DNA from: Selaginella moellendorffii
Taxonomy: Eukaryota > Streptophyta > Lycopodiopsida > Selaginellales > Selaginellaceae
Reading direction: 5' to 3'
DNA: 64,000 bases
Assembly: GCF_000143415.4 (NCBI RefSeq)
Contig: NW_003314308.1
Coordinates: 638,794 to 702,793, forward strand
Below the pieces are notes generated by a model. It was given only the letters and a program-made list of their open reading frames with translations. It had not been told where the DNA came from and ran no database searches. Position 1 is the stretch's first letter. Every line of letters begins with the position of its first letter. The position numbers and the translations under genes are program-made. Below, in pieces: positions 52,042 to 63,987 of the stretch.

Positions 52042-53621
52042 ATGGCGGATGTGGAGAATCTCAATTGCGGCGATGTTCCGAGGCGCAAGAAGGGGTCGCC
52101 GGTGGGATGGTTCCCCAGGGGCAAGAAGGAGTCCTATCTGGAGCGCAAGATTCGACTGCTTCACCAGGTATTTGCTTTGATCGATGCTTTCATGGGCCGG
52201 TCGCGAGACGACTTGAGTTCGATGTGATTCCAGGAAGCGCAAGGGATGACAACCTCCCTCGATGAGACTCTACTAGGGAGCCGCCATCTCTCACGCATCG
52301 AGAAGGAGAAGCGATCGGCAGTAGCGGCTGCCCAGGAGGCTACCGAGACCCGGAAGAGCGCCCTCGTGGAAGCGTCGTGGTGCCGCATTCTCAAAGCTGC
52401 CCGGTATGTGAATTAGTTCGTTCTTCTAGCTACTTGTCAGCCAGGAATTTCCTTTCTTTCTCGAGTTCTTCCTCGTTCTTCGTTTTCATACAGCATTTTT
52501 CTCTAGAAAGCTTCTCTCTTTTCTCTTGTTTGAAGTCTGCTCGTTAGACGTATACCAGCATTCATTTAGAAACTCTTTCAGTGTTCATCGCTTCGGAACT
52601 TTGTGAGCGTGACCACCAATTGTTTGTTCTTTTGTGAGCAGTCTACCATTCATGTCGGCCGCACTGGAGCTTCAAAAGGCCGAGAAGAAAGCTGCCGAGG
52701 CCTTCAACAAGGCTGCTTTTCTGGGCGTTGTGCTGAGAACGAACAGCCAGAATCTGAGAGGTGAGGCGCCAGAGGCAAATGCCGGGACACCGTCGTCCAG
52801 GCACAAAGTCACAGCATCCCTTGACACCGCTTTCGAGGTTGACGAGGAAGTAGCAGCCGCTCTAAAGTGTGCCCTTGAGCAGATCGAGAGAACTTCCGAG
52901 CCTGCGACAGGTAAACGTCATCCATCCCTTCGATCTTCATATCTCACTTTCTCGTCTCAGAAGCCGGTGATCATTCTCTTGAGGCTGGTGACACCGACCA
53001 TCTCAAAGACTCGGTTCGAGCTGATAGTAACGACGAGACGACGGCCAGTCCTCTAACATGCCTCATGCTCGACCGGGTGAGGAGCCTACAGCCGGAACAG
53101 CGTGCTTCTCTAGCCTCCATGGTCGCAAGCCGTGGCCTTAATGCACTCCTCAAGGAAGAGAGCTACGAGCAGGAACTTAACGCGAAGAATGGCAAGGCCG
53201 GGCTCGGCGATGTGCTGGTGAAGCATGTCTCGCGTCTAGAAGCCGAGAAGGCAGCTGCGGCGACGATGGTTGCAGCCAGACAGGATGAACCAGAGACCAG
53301 AGAGCCGCTAGCGGAGATGTCCAACGCCGCGGAGCTAGAGCCCGTGAAGAAGGCGTCGAGGCTGGAGATGGAGAAGCAATCGTTCGCAGCTCCAAGGCCG
53401 GGTAGCAGCAGCAGCAGCTCGCAGAGGCGGAAGCAAAGGGAGCAAGAGTCGGCCACTTCCTGGGGTGGCCTCGATTTCGGGAGCTCTTTGAAACGCCATG
53501 TATCCAAGCTCGAAGCCGAACAGGTGAGTGATTAGCTGATCTTTGTAAAGGTTTTCTCATGTCTATGGTTTTGGGCCAGGCTGCTTGGCGGCGCGCGGCT
53601 GAGGATGCAAGGAACAAATAA
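52042..53621 (+). CDS. Plant coiled-coil protein of unknown function
   Basis: Five exons (52042-52167, 52234-52403, 52642-52910, 52961-53523, 53580-53621) join in frame to about 389 residues. The N-terminus has VPRRKKGSPVGWFPRGKKESYLERK. Charged helices follow (ETLLGSRHLSRIEKEKRSAVAAA, ELQKAEKKAAEAFNKAAFLG). Two similar KHVSRLEAEKA and RHVSKLEAEQA motifs, each after a G(L/S)xxxLVKH-like lead (GDVLVKHVSRLEAEK, GSSLKRHVSKLEAEQ), form a repeat. Regions between are Ser/Glu-rich. I recall similar plant proteins without known function, so none is given. The first intron has weak flanking pyrimidines, but all junctions keep phase. Confidence 0.75.
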
Positions 53622-54070
53622 AAAAAGGAAGCGAAGTTTAAGCTGCCGAGAAAATGTTCTCTTCCCGCAACTTAGGAGGAAGAACTGCCCAAAAGATTCC
53701 AAGGCTGACTGTTTGTAAAACTCGCTGACAAAACTTCCACTTAACTGGGCAATAGTTACGGGGTAAAGTTGGTAAAGATAGGCATATGCTGTTTTGCCAG
53801 CTCATTCCGAAGTTGTGGGCCAGGTCTAAATTTATTAGTGGCCACGATCAATAGCACAGGTGTCCGCCTTGATTTCTGAGAAAAAGAATTATAAAAAGTC
53901 CGTGATATTATAGAAAACAAATTCGTTTTCTCCTTTTCTCTTTCAGTCTGAGATCTTCCTCTTTGTTCTGTAGCTCCACCATTTTGTTCCATCCAATCGA
54001 TGATGTGTGAGATTTGGGCAAGGCTTTTGGTGATAAGGAATGAAGAATAGGAGCGTCTATCTAGCAGATT

Positions 54071-55700
54071 ATGGGGAGGGTTAAGCTTGAGATTAAAAAG
54101 ATTGAGAATGCTACAAACAGGCAGGTGACTTATTCCAAAAGGCGCACTGGCCTTGTCAAGAAGGCTTATGAACTATCAACATTATGTGATATTGATATTG
54201 CACTCATTATGTTCTCCCCCTCTGGAAAACTCACACAATATGCCACAGATATGAGGTATTTAATTTGTCTTTTTATTAATTAGCTCTGTATTTACATGAA
54301 GGTTCAGGGTGGAGGATGTAATTCTTCGATATGCTAATGTATCTGAAGCTGAGAGGAGCAAAAGGTATAAGATTTTGATTTGATTTTATTTTTTAAGAGG
54401 CTTTAATTTTAGAAAAATGGAGAATTGGGAGCAGCTTAGCAGAGCAATCAAGAAACTCAAGTCAGAGACTGATGGTTCTCAAATTTCCAGGTGATAAAAG
54501 TTTTTTTGAATTTTGATTTTTAATATAATTATTTCAGAAATACTATTGACTTTAATAATTTGGGAGTATAAATATTTATATATTTGTATTTATTATTGAT
54601 AATTTAGTTTAATGATAGATTTTTTTTTCAGATGATTCAAGAGGAGATTGCAAGGCTGCAGCTTGAAAATGAACAACTAATTGAACGATTCAAGTATGTG
54701 ACAAATTATTTTGGAATAATATTTTTAATTATAATTTTCAGGTTTTATCAGGGTGATACTCAAATTCTAGAACATTTAAGTTATGAGGATTTAGCTAAAC
54801 TTGAAGAAGAATTAGCTACTACACTTCATCATATACGAATTCGAAAGGTTAGTATTATAATTATAATTTAAGCTACTCAAATATAATCAAATACAGCATA
54901 ATATGGACGTGGAGTTTTGTATGAGGCAAAAACAGGTATATTTTAATTTTTATCTAATAATTTTTTATATGTATAAAAATCATATTTAATATTACAGACT
55001 GAACATTTCCTCCCTCAGGTAATAATAAATTTATATTAACTATTCTAATTTTGATTTTCAGCAAGTTTACCACCTTCCACTTCATGCATCAGGAATAAAT
55101 TCGTTTCCATCCCATTGGTCAGATAGAGACCCTCAAATTATCAAATTCTTGACGTAAGTATTCATTTTAATTTATGAGAGTTTATAGTAAAATCTGATAG
55201 TTTAATTATTATGGCAGTGAAGAAACATCAGTGGAAGGATCATCAACAGATACATTATATTTTGAACAACAGAACAACATACCCTATCAAACTACCCAGC
55301 TCAACTTATTTGGAACTCATGGTTTGAGTTTTGACAATGCCAATGGACGTGGACATTGTTACATAGGTGACAATAAGAATCCTATTATCTACATAAGTCA
55401 CAATCCAAATACAAATTTGGAGCACTCCATGGAGCAGCCTCATGGAGATGAGCAACACCAGCGAGAGATAAGCTTGAATTGGAACTTGGCCTCGCATCCT
55501 AACAATCAAATGCCTGATTTATATTCATCCTCCCAGGTACTTTTTTCTTCTCAAAATTCTAACTCTTTTTGTTTTGCTTTGAAACATCACAGGGGATGAA
55601 TGACGCTGAGGATGAGAGTACAGAGTCTCGTCTGGGAGAAGACGATGAGCCTGAGGACAAAGACGATTTGGACAATGTGTTTCATAGCGATGAATCTTGA
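54071..55700 (+). CDS. MIKC*-type MADS-box transcription factor
   Basis: Eleven exons: 54071-54255, 54308-54364, 54413-54490, a 28-base microexon 54538-54565, 54632-54693, 54742-54847, 54897-54935, 54998-55018, 55062-55153, 55218-55536 and 55593-55700. The MADS domain [20 protein letters not shown], then [20 protein letters not shown], then [12 protein letters not shown] is intact. A long I region ([20 protein letters not shown]) and a K-like coiled coil ([34 protein letters not shown]) are of the MIKC* type. Such factors act in the gametophyte and in spores or pollen, usually as heterodimers. Without the microexon the frame breaks with a stop right after QIS; with it (ten codons, [10 protein letters not shown]) the frame is whole. 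The gene is AT-rich. The C-terminus is acidic. Confidence 0.9.
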
Positions 55701-55749
55701 CTGAAAGAAGGGGAAAGAAATTCAGCAAGTTTGTGATAAATTGAAGTTC

Positions 55750-55953
55750 TTATTTCTTGTTCGACTTTGGTTTGTTGATAGTAGCCTCGCGGAATGGAAC
55801 ACGTTTGCCGGCTCGAGGATCAAACTTGACGAGCTCGAGCTTCTGTGGCGAATTGCGAGGATTCTTTGTCGAGACGAAGAAGAAACCAGTGTCAGCAGTG
55901 GAGATGAGGCGAATTAGCACGCGGCCAGTCTTGGACTTCCCACCCTTTGCCAT
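55750..55953 (-). CDS. Ribosomal protein bL33 (organelle type)
   Basis: A 67-codon frame from ATG 55953: MAKGGKSKTGRVLIRLIST, then GTGFFFVSTKNPRN-like, then PQKLELVKFDPRAGKRVPF. This is bacterial-type L33 of the large subunit. There is no clear presequence after this start, and the zinc cysteines are absent, as in many L33 proteins. An upstream in-frame ATG (55992) would add 13 residues. Plant mitochondrial L33 has this short nuclear form, and import may use internal signals. Confidence 0.85.
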   Translation of the reverse strand: MAKGGKSKTGRVLIRLISTADTGFFFVSTKNPRNSPQKLELVKFDPRAGKRVPFREATINKPKSNKK

Positions 55954-56271
55954 GGCCACAATGGTACCACGAGAATGGAGCTTCCTCTCCAAAACTCCTA
56001 TTCGAACAAAGCAAAACTACTCATTCCAATGCGAGCGATGTGATTTTCACCTGGGAACGAATGGGCTCCAAGTTTGTTGCCCAAGAAGCTCGTCGCCATG
56101 CTTGAAGAGATGGCCATGGTTGAACAGATAGGGGTTTGTAAGGCCCAAGTGGTTTGATACTCAGAGAATATACCCCAACTCTTGGTTCCACCCATTGGAA
56201 GTCCTGTTCTTTTGACATGATCACACTGTGGCATTCTTGTGTTCTTCTCGATTCCTCGAGAAACTTAGTTC

Positions 56272-58974
56272 ATGGTGGCTGGGAGGACTTCTTCTTCCGG
56301 CATTCCATACTGGCCCGTGGACACCGTCCTGAGCATCCAGCTACTGACCCAATTCGTGGATCGGCTGGAGCGGCGATGCAGCAATCGAGCAGCGGAGGAG
56401 TCCGTCTACGCCAGGCTGATGCGAGCGTGCGGGATCTCGGGAGCCCTCGAACAGGGACGTCGAGTCCACGGTCACGTCCAGCGCCACGCTGACGATCGAT
56501 CGCTCTTCTTCGGCAACAGGCTGGTAAACATGTACAGGCGATGCAGCAGCCTGGACGAGGCGAGAAAGGTCTTCGATCGGATGCGCGAGAGGGATGTTGT
56601 TTCGTGGACCGCGATGATCTCAGCATATGCCCAGACCGGGCATCAGCGACAGGCACTCGATCTCTTCACCGAGATGGCGGGCAGCTCTCTCGACCCAAAC
56701 CGCGTCACCTTTCTCGCTTTGCTCGAAGCCTGCGACTCGCCCGAGTTCCTGGAAGATGGAAAGCAGATCCACGCTCGGGTCTCGGCGCTCCAGCTGCTGG
56801 AATCCGACGTTCCGGTGGCAAATGCGGTGATGGGGATGTACAGGAAGTGCGAGAGAGCAGATCTAGCGATGGCAGTATTTAGCGAAATGCGTGAGAGGGA
56901 TTTGATTTCCTGGAACAACGCTATTGCAGCAAATGCCGAGTCGGGGGATTACACGTTTACGTTGGCGCTGCTCAAGAGCATGCAGCTGGAAGGAATGGCG
57001 CCGGACAAGGTGACCTTTGTGAGCGCGCTCAATGCTTGTATTGGATCGCGCTCGCTAAGCAATGGGCGATTGATCCACGCGCTGGTGCTGGAGCGAGGCA
57101 TGGAGGGCGATGTAGTGCTGGGCACCGCGCTGGTGACGATGTATGGGCGATGCGGGTGCCTGGAGAGCGCGCGAGAGATCTTCCACCGCATGCCCGAGAG
57201 GAACGTCGTGTCATGGAACGCGATGGTGGCGTCGTGCACGTTAAACGCCCACTTTGCCGAGGCGATCGAGCTCTTCAAGAGGATGGTGGCGGTGGCGATG
57301 GTGGAGCCGACGCGAGTGAGCTTCATCACCGTCCTCAACGCGGTCACGACCCCGGAGGCGCTGGCGGAGGGGCGGAGGATCCACGCGATGATCCAAGAGC
57401 GCCAGCTTCTTTCCCAGATCGAGGTGGCCAACGCGCTAGTGACGATGTATGGCCGGTGTGGCGGCGTTGGAGACGCCGAGAGAGTCTTCTCCGCGATGGA
57501 GAGGCGAGACCTCGTGTCCTGGAACGCGATGATCTCGGCCTATGCCCAGTCAGGCCTCGCTCGCGAGGTGGTGAATCTCTTCCATAGAATGCGAGCCGAG
57601 CGTGTTCCTCCCGATCGCATCACCTTCCTCATGGCTCTGGACGCCTGCGCCGAGATACGCGATCTGGATTCCGGAAGAACAGTCCACCACCTTAGCGTCG
57701 AGAGTGGATTTGGATCGTGCATCTCCGTCGCGAACGCCACCATGCATCTCTACTCGAGCTGTTCTTCTTCCTCGAGTTCTTCTTCGTCGCTCATGGAGGT
57801 GGTGGCCGGGATCTTCGAGAGCATGGCCGCCCGCGACGTGATCTCCTGGAACACGATGATCACTGGCTACGTCCAGGCCGGCGATTCATTCTCGGCTCTC
57901 TCCATCTTCAAGCGCATGCTCCTCGAGGGGATCCGCGGGAACCAGGTGACTTTCATGTCCCTCCTCAGCGTCTGTGACTCGCGAGCTTTTCTTCGACAGG
58001 GAGAGACAATCCACCGCCGCGTCATCAATCAAACGCCGGAGCTCTCCTCGGATCCCATCGTCGCCGCGGCCATCGTCAACATGTATGGCAAATGCGGCGA
58101 GCTCGACACTGCTCGCCATCTCTTCGAGGATACGAGCCACCGGAACTTGGCGTCGTGGAACTCGATGATCTCGGCCTACGCTCTCCACGGACGAGCCGAG
58201 CAGGCGTTTGATCTCTCGGAGCGGATGCGCAGGGAGGGAGTTCTTCCGGACCGAGTGACTTTCATCACGCTGCTCAATGCCTGCGTCGCCGGAGGAGCTG
58301 TCCGCCATGGAAAGATGATCCACGCCCGGATCATCGACAGTGGGCTGGAGAAGGACACGGTGGTGGCGAACGCGCTCGTCAACTTCTACTCCAAGTGTGG
58401 GAACTTGGACACCGCCACCTCGCTGTTTGGAGCTCTGGATTACCGCGACGTCGTGTCCTGGAACGGGATCATCGCTGGCTTTGCACACAACGGCCACGCT
58501 CGCGAGGCTCTCAAGTCGATGTGGCTGATGCAGCAGGACGGCGTGAGGCCGGACGCCATAACTTTCCTCACCATCCTCTCCGCCAGCAGCCATGCCGGCT
58601 TCCTCCGCCAAGGTGGTGACGACTTTGTGTCCATGGCCGTGGATCACGAGCTGGAGCGAGGCGTCGAGCACTACGGCTGCATGATCGACTTGCTGGGACG
58701 AGCCGGGAGGATTGGCGATGCCGAATACTTTGTGAGCGCGATGCGGGACGAGGACAAGGAGGTGTCGTGGATGACGCTGCTGTCGGCATGTGAGGTGCAC
58801 GGGGACGAGGAGCGGGCCAAAAGAGTTGCCGGGAGCATTGTGGAGATGAATCCGCAGCACTCGAGCGCCTATGTGGCTCTCTCCAACTTGTACGCGACTT
58901 GTGGTGACGGGAGCTTTCGCTTCAAGAGGCCCAGGCTCAAGAAAAGCTTGCTCGCTAAGTCGAGTTCTGGATAA
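56272..58974 (+). CDS. PLS-type pentatricopeptide repeat protein, 900 residues
   Basis: An intronless frame from ATG 56272. About two dozen PPR motifs of P, L and S length repeat: GNRLVNMYRRCSSLDEARKV, SWTAMISAYAQTGHQRQAL, GTALVTMYGRCGCLESAREI, SWNAMISAYAQSGLAREVV, AIVNMYGKCGELDTARHLFE and HGRAEQAFDLSERMRREG. A serine run (SSSSSSSS near residue 500) interrupts one repeat. It ends in an E domain (EHYGCMIDLLGRAGRIGDAE, SWMTLLSACEVHGDEERAKR, SAYVALSNLYATCGDG) and a basic tail without E+ or DYW. E-class proteins guide organelle RNA editing with a separate deaminase. GC-rich codons contrast with the AT-rich MADS gene just upstream. Confidence 0.92.
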   Translation: MVAGRTSSSGIPYWPVDTVLSIQLLTQFVDRLERRCSNRAAEESVYARLMRACGISGALEQGRRVHGHVQRHADDRSLFFGNRLVNMYRRCSSLDEARKVFDRMRERDVVSWTAMISAYAQTGHQRQALDLFTEMAGSSLDPNRVTFLALLEACDSPEFLEDGKQIHARVSALQLLESDVPVANAVMGMYRKCERADLAMAVFSEMRERDLISWNNAIAANAESGDYTFTLALLKSMQLEGMAPDKVTFVSALNACIGSRSLSNGRLIHALVLERGMEGDVVLGTALVTMYGRCGCLESAREIFHRMPERNVVSWNAMVASCTLNAHFAEAIELFKRMVAVAMVEPTRVSFITVLNAVTTPEALAEGRRIHAMIQERQLLSQIEVANALVTMYGRCGGVGDAERVFSAMERRDLVSWNAMISAYAQSGLAREVVNLFHRMRAERVPPDRITFLMALDACAEIRDLDSGRTVHHLSVESGFGSCISVANATMHLYSSCSSSSSSSSSLMEVVAGIFESMAARDVISWNTMITGYVQAGDSFSALSIFKRMLLEGIRGNQVTFMSLLSVCDSRAFLRQGETIHRRVINQTPELSSDPIVAAAIVNMYGKCGELDTARHLFEDTSHRNLASWNSMISAYALHGRAEQAFDLSERMRREGVLPDRVTFITLLNACVAGGAVRHGKMIHARIIDSGLEKDTVVANALVNFYSKCGNLDTATSLFGALDYRDVVSWNGIIAGFAHNGHAREALKSMWLMQQDGVRPDAITFLTILSASSHAGFLRQGGDDFVSMAVDHELERGVEHYGCMIDLLGRAGRIGDAEYFVSAMRDEDKEVSWMTLLSACEVHGDEERAKRVAGSIVEMNPQHSSAYVALSNLYATCGDGSFRFKRPRLKKSLLAKSSSG

Positions 58975-59160
58975 CTTACTTCGATCTAGGAGTAGACACA
59001 CAGTGAAAACATGACAAAGGAAATGTAAATTACGATTGCTTTCCTGATAACAAAGACGCTGACATATGCTCGACATATCCTATATCCTGGAATGAAGAGA
59101 AGGATTGTCAGTATGATCTCGAGCAAAAAGATATAGTAGACTTCCTACCTCCTGAGTCAG

Positions 59161-62100
59161 CTACATGAGAGATGCCACTTTTGGACGTAGACTCTTTGCA
59201 AGGTCTTCGAAGCTCCTCGAGAGCTGGATCTCGTCAATGCTCACTTGAAACATGCCGTCGCCAGCATCAGCCATGTCGGTGAGAAGTTTCTTCGCGGAAT
59301 TGGTCGGATCGGTCGCAAACATGATGGTGTGAAAGATGAGACTCTGTTCCAGCTTCTTGAGTTGGTTCACGCAGTGCACGGGATCCAAACCTCCATAGTT
59401 GTCACCATCGCTCAGAAACACCACTGCGGGACTCTTGCCGGCCACTGCTGGATCACTGACCGAGCGAACTAGAATCTCTTCAACGCGAGCAATCCCGGAC
59501 GAGTAAACAGTTCCCCCGGCGTCTTCAAAAGTGAGAAGCTTGTCCACCTGAGGCTCGGACATGTGCTCCCGCTCCATCGCGATCTGTCCGTGGTCGTCAA
59601 AGAGAACCACTGACATTACGTCTTGAAGGTTGGCGGCTATGCGGGTCCGAATGAAACGAACCATGGCCTCGAAGACGCAGCCGAGACGGTTCTCCGGGAA
59701 CTTGACCATCTTCGGTTTAATGTCCGGCGATCCCATGGATCCTGATCGATCCACCACAAAAATGACATGGCTGGACACGTCTTTGGAGTGGTTGCACGCA
59801 AACTTGTGTCCGTCTTCAGTCACGTAGCCTGTATAAGAGATTTCTTTGGGCACTGGATCGTGCCACAGCTTCTCAATGCAATACGATTTTCCTGCAGCCT
59901 GGAAAGTACTGCCACCTGCAAAGAAAAAAAAAAAGAGAGTCATGCGAACTAAGAGCTTCGAAACGTAGATTACCTGAGCTGCTACCGCTGCCGTTGTGTT
60001 CTATAGATTGGCAGCAGTGGCCGCAGAGAGCAAACTGCCTCTGGTCGTCTTCCGAGCAGGGATCCTTAAATTTCATATTCTTCCAGTACGTTGCATGTGT
60101 GAGCTCGTCTTTTGGAGTGTCGAAGTCTGGACCATATCTCACAGTCGCGTGACGAGCTCCTTCCAAAAATTTTACCTTGCCGCAGACACCGTCGTCCTTC
60201 TGGTCCTTCTCGCAAACAGCCAGGTGGATATGTCCACGGCCTCTAGCTTTGCAGTGCATCATGCACATCTCAGCCGCACCAGACTCTCCCCACTCGTACT
60301 TCCGCCCCTCGATCTCGACTTCCTCACTTTCGGCTACGAAAGTTTGCTGCGTCATGTTGCCGTGAGTTGTATCGTGAAGTCCTGGATGATCGATTGGCAA
60401 GTGGCAAAAGTAGCCACACCCCTGGCATTTCGACTCGCAGAAGTGGACGGCATCCGGATTGACGGTGTGCAAATGCTGGCCTGGATGCTCCAGCTCAAAA
60501 GGTGGTATCGGAATGCAGCACAGCTTCTTCTTCCCATTCTGCTCGGAGACGTAGTCGTACTCAAAGGTCGAGCGCTTTCCCTGGAATGTGCGACTCTTCT
60601 TTAGAACTTCAGTGAGAACCACGCAGTTACCCTTGCATTCACAGTCGTTCGGACACTGGTGCTCGTTCCCGCAGAGATGGACTCTAGCCTTGAGCGAGTG
60701 GAAGTGGTCCTCCATAGCACATTTCCTGTTGCACCCGTCCATGGTACACTCGCTGACGCACATCTTCTCGTGGCAGGTATGAGTGTGGTCGATCACCGCC
60801 AGAGGATAAACGCAGGTATTTCTACACCCCGGAAGCGAGCAGTCCTCCTTGCACATATGCTGCTTCGAGTTGCAAGTGTGTTCGCCATGGTGTGCGATTT
60901 TGAGAGTGCAAGCCTTGTTGCAGTTGGACGACTTCTCCCAGAGGTGGCACGTCTCTCCACAGGTGTGGCTCTTGAGCTTGCAGTCGTGCAGACCTTCGTG
61001 ACCAGCCTTGTCCACGCAGCGCTCCATACTCGAAGCCTCCTCCTTGCAAAACGAGCAGTACTCCTTGCAGCGATGGCTACCTTTGCAGCTGTGATGACCC
61101 GGATGTGCCTTCTCCAAGATGCAACGAAGAAAGCACTGCCCACACTTGCAGCTACACAGCGCCAGTTTGTCTTTCACATCCGCCACTGCCGCTGTAACTT
61201 CCAGAAGCAGCTTCTGGACATCACCGTCCGATGAGAAGTCACGGGTGTTGGCTTTGATCCAGTTAGCCACTCGAGTCTTGCGTCTCTCTGCTAGAGATCC
61301 CAGGAAATTCTCCAAGGACGCGTGCCATTCTTCGTCGCTACATAGACTCTCTTCGCGGGGCACCACCTTCTCAAACTCCGGTATCAGCTTCTCCAAAACT
61401 GTGTTGGCGACGTCCATTTCTTCGTATCCGGCAAGCTGAAGACGTGTGTCGAGAACGTCGAACGTGTGACCACTCACGAGAATTGGCTCGTCTTCAAACT
61501 TGTCCTCCGAATCAAAGTCGACCAGCTCTCTTTTCTCGTCGCCTGCGAGACATCCCAGAGCTATGGCTGTCCTCAAGTGCTTCCTCAGCATACTGACTTT
61601 GAAGCCGATCCTTTTGGTGTCGATAGGAGACCAGTCCTTGGAACAGATCTGTGCTATCACCAGCTTCAAATCTCTCAGGAAACTCTTCCCAGTCTGGTGC
61701 ACCGCATCAAGCCCTTCGACAGTCGCAGCGATCTGCGATATGCTCTCGTGGAATTCCTTCCGGTTGAAAGGTGGCATGGCTGAAATCTCCACAAGACCCC
61801 CGTACATTCTCGTCAGGAAGTTGTCTTTGGACTTGTTGCAAATGTAGAGGATCTTCGAGTAGAACTCTTCGCGAAGATCGTCAACATCAGCTGCATCTAC
61901 GTCTTTGATGGCCATGTAAAACAGTCCTTTGAAGAGCTTGTCATCGTCTTTCACCAAGCTCACACCGTTTTGGAACCGTTCGAACACGGCCTCCGTTTCC
62001 TTGTCAAGGTGGAAATCCTGGACCAGAAAAACCAACATTTTAGTAACATTGCATTAGCAAACAAATGCAAACTGACCTTCTTGTTGAACAAAGTTATGTT

Positions 62101-63987
62101 GCTGATGGCAGCATTCAGGATGGCCAGCAACATATCCTCCTGCTCACTTCGCTCGAAGCTTCCAAGTCCTTCGAAATCCAGAATAATAAACATGCAGTCC
62201 TCACTGGCCCGGCAAGTCATCCACACGCCATCCGTGCAGCGTCCACCGGCAACGTCAAGGACCGAGCCACTCAGGTGATTCAAGAGGTACGACTTTCCAC
62301 TGCTCTGCTTCCCCATCGAGGAGATAACTTTCACAGGCCCCGTCCAGCTTTCGAGAAGAGCATCGTAAACGCTGAACTGAATGATGCCTGCAAGCTGGAT
62401 AGCGTCTCCATAGCTCACGTCTGCTGCCATCTCCAGTCCATCGATCAGAGGCCTCAAGTTGTTGTTTTGAGCTCGAGCGATCTGCACCGGAACGAGAGAC
62501 ATCAACTGACGCAGAAACTCGCTCATGTTCCTGTCCTCTGGCTGCACCAGCATTCCTGAGTCGCTGAAGAACTGCAGATCGAAGAGGATCCTCAGGCCCG
62601 AGAAATCCTTGCCCTTGTCCTTCTCCAGCTGCTGGACGATTCTTTCCGCATGGCTGGTGAGCTTTCTTCTTGCTAACATCGGGTCGCCTCTCAAGACGTC
62701 TACCACCAAAGAAAACCGGAGAATCCTCGAAGAATTAATGAGCGGAGGACTCACTGCATATTTGTCGAAGACATGGTAGATGTAGTCGAGCTCGTGACAC
62801 ATCGATTCCTCACTTTCTGCTGGTGCCACTTCTGCCTTGGTAAAAGAGTCCCTGACGAGCTGACAGCTTTGGGAGGACACCGTTACTTTCAGACACAGCG
62901 ACCGCACCACATTCATATCCTCTCCATCACTGATTAGCATCTGCATCTGCGTCCCAAAATTCGCCACTGCAAGCTGGAAGTTACTCCCATTCTTGACTGC
63001 TACTCCCAAGTCCACTGCTTTCATGCGTTCCAAACCGTCATCGAGTCTGTAAATTTCAGCTGAAAGTGCCGCTCCAACTTCCGACGGGCCACCACACACT
63101 GCGACCAGGCAGAGGCCATCCGCTGTCAAGCAAGGCCTCAGGAACGAAGTTGGAAGCTGGATGACTCGCGGCTTCATCATTCCTGGTTGTACCGCTTCAA
63201 AAACCCGGACACAGAAGTCCTCGTCCGCCACTAAGAGCTCCTCTCTGCCGGGTATGAACTCCATCCAGGTGATGTTCCTGCTGCCACTGTAGTTGCTGAG
63301 TAGAATCGTGACCCCGTTCCACATCAGCTCGCGGAACGACTCGTCAAACCGGTATACTTTGATCATTGCTCCCGAGACGTCGTATAGAGCGATGAACCTC
63401 AAGACCTCGTCATAAGCAACAAGATCCACGCCCCTGCTAAAAGTCTTGACGCGCATCTTTGAGCTTGGAACGCTCAAGTGTGCTCCCAAACTCGGGCATA
63501 AGTATATGCTCAGCTGCGAATTCTGGAGTCCTCTGACGAAAACGAGCACCTGTCCAGACTTCAGGAAGACGACTTTAGACAGTCCAAACTCGCTAGCTTC
63601 CAAGTCCACCACGTCACACCTTTGAGAGCACTTGAGGGTGATAAAGTGCTCGCGGTTTTGCATCTGAACTTCCAGATCTTTCTTTGTAGGCAGCAACTCG
63701 ACAGCTTTCCAGGAGACACGCTCATTTTGAGTGATTTCTCTTCTGAAACGAATCTGGACCCGGTCGCTGTAAGCCTCTGAAACGCAAGTGTCCAACAAGA
63801 CTTTCGGACGTGTGTCGTTGGGATCCCACAGTTTCGCTCGAAACTCTGCTACGCATTCGGACTTCTTGGACTTGATAGCTTGCTTCAGTTGCTCCCGTTT
63901 CTCCGTCAACTCAGAAGTGGCCGTTGACTTCAAAAAGCCAAAGAGAACTTCCTCGGAGCCTTCAAAGATACTGCTGAAGAACTTCAT
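59161..63987 (-). CDS. Large GBP/VLIG-like GTPase with propeller-like, Cys/His-rich and vWA domains (5' end may lie outside)
   Basis: Three exons (63987-62077, 62017-59974, 59915-59161) join in frame to 1,569 residues. Residues about 1-400 show WD-like beta strands (ITWMEFIPGREELLVADED, PCLTADGLCLVAVCGG). Near residue 557 lies a P-loop GKQSSGKSYLLNH, and near 602 the switch DFEGLGSFERSEQED. An IKDV-type G4 follows, all as in GBP/VLIG large GTPases. A helical stretch leads to about 20 CxxxC/HxC groups (HTCGETC, HMCKEDC, CVSEC, HQCPNDC) like NF-X1 zinc fingers. The C-terminal vWA domain has an intact MIDAS: DRSGSMGS, the threonine of GGTVYSSG, and LSDGDN. Animal relatives of the GTPase act in cell-autonomous immunity. 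Here the role is unknown; signalling or ubiquitin-linked defence is a guess. No stop lies upstream of 63987 in the window, so the gene may begin earlier. Confidence 0.82.

Noticed and set aside
57886-59076. 396-codon minus-strand open frame
   Set aside because: Antisense shadow of the 900-residue PPR gene, without any family motif.
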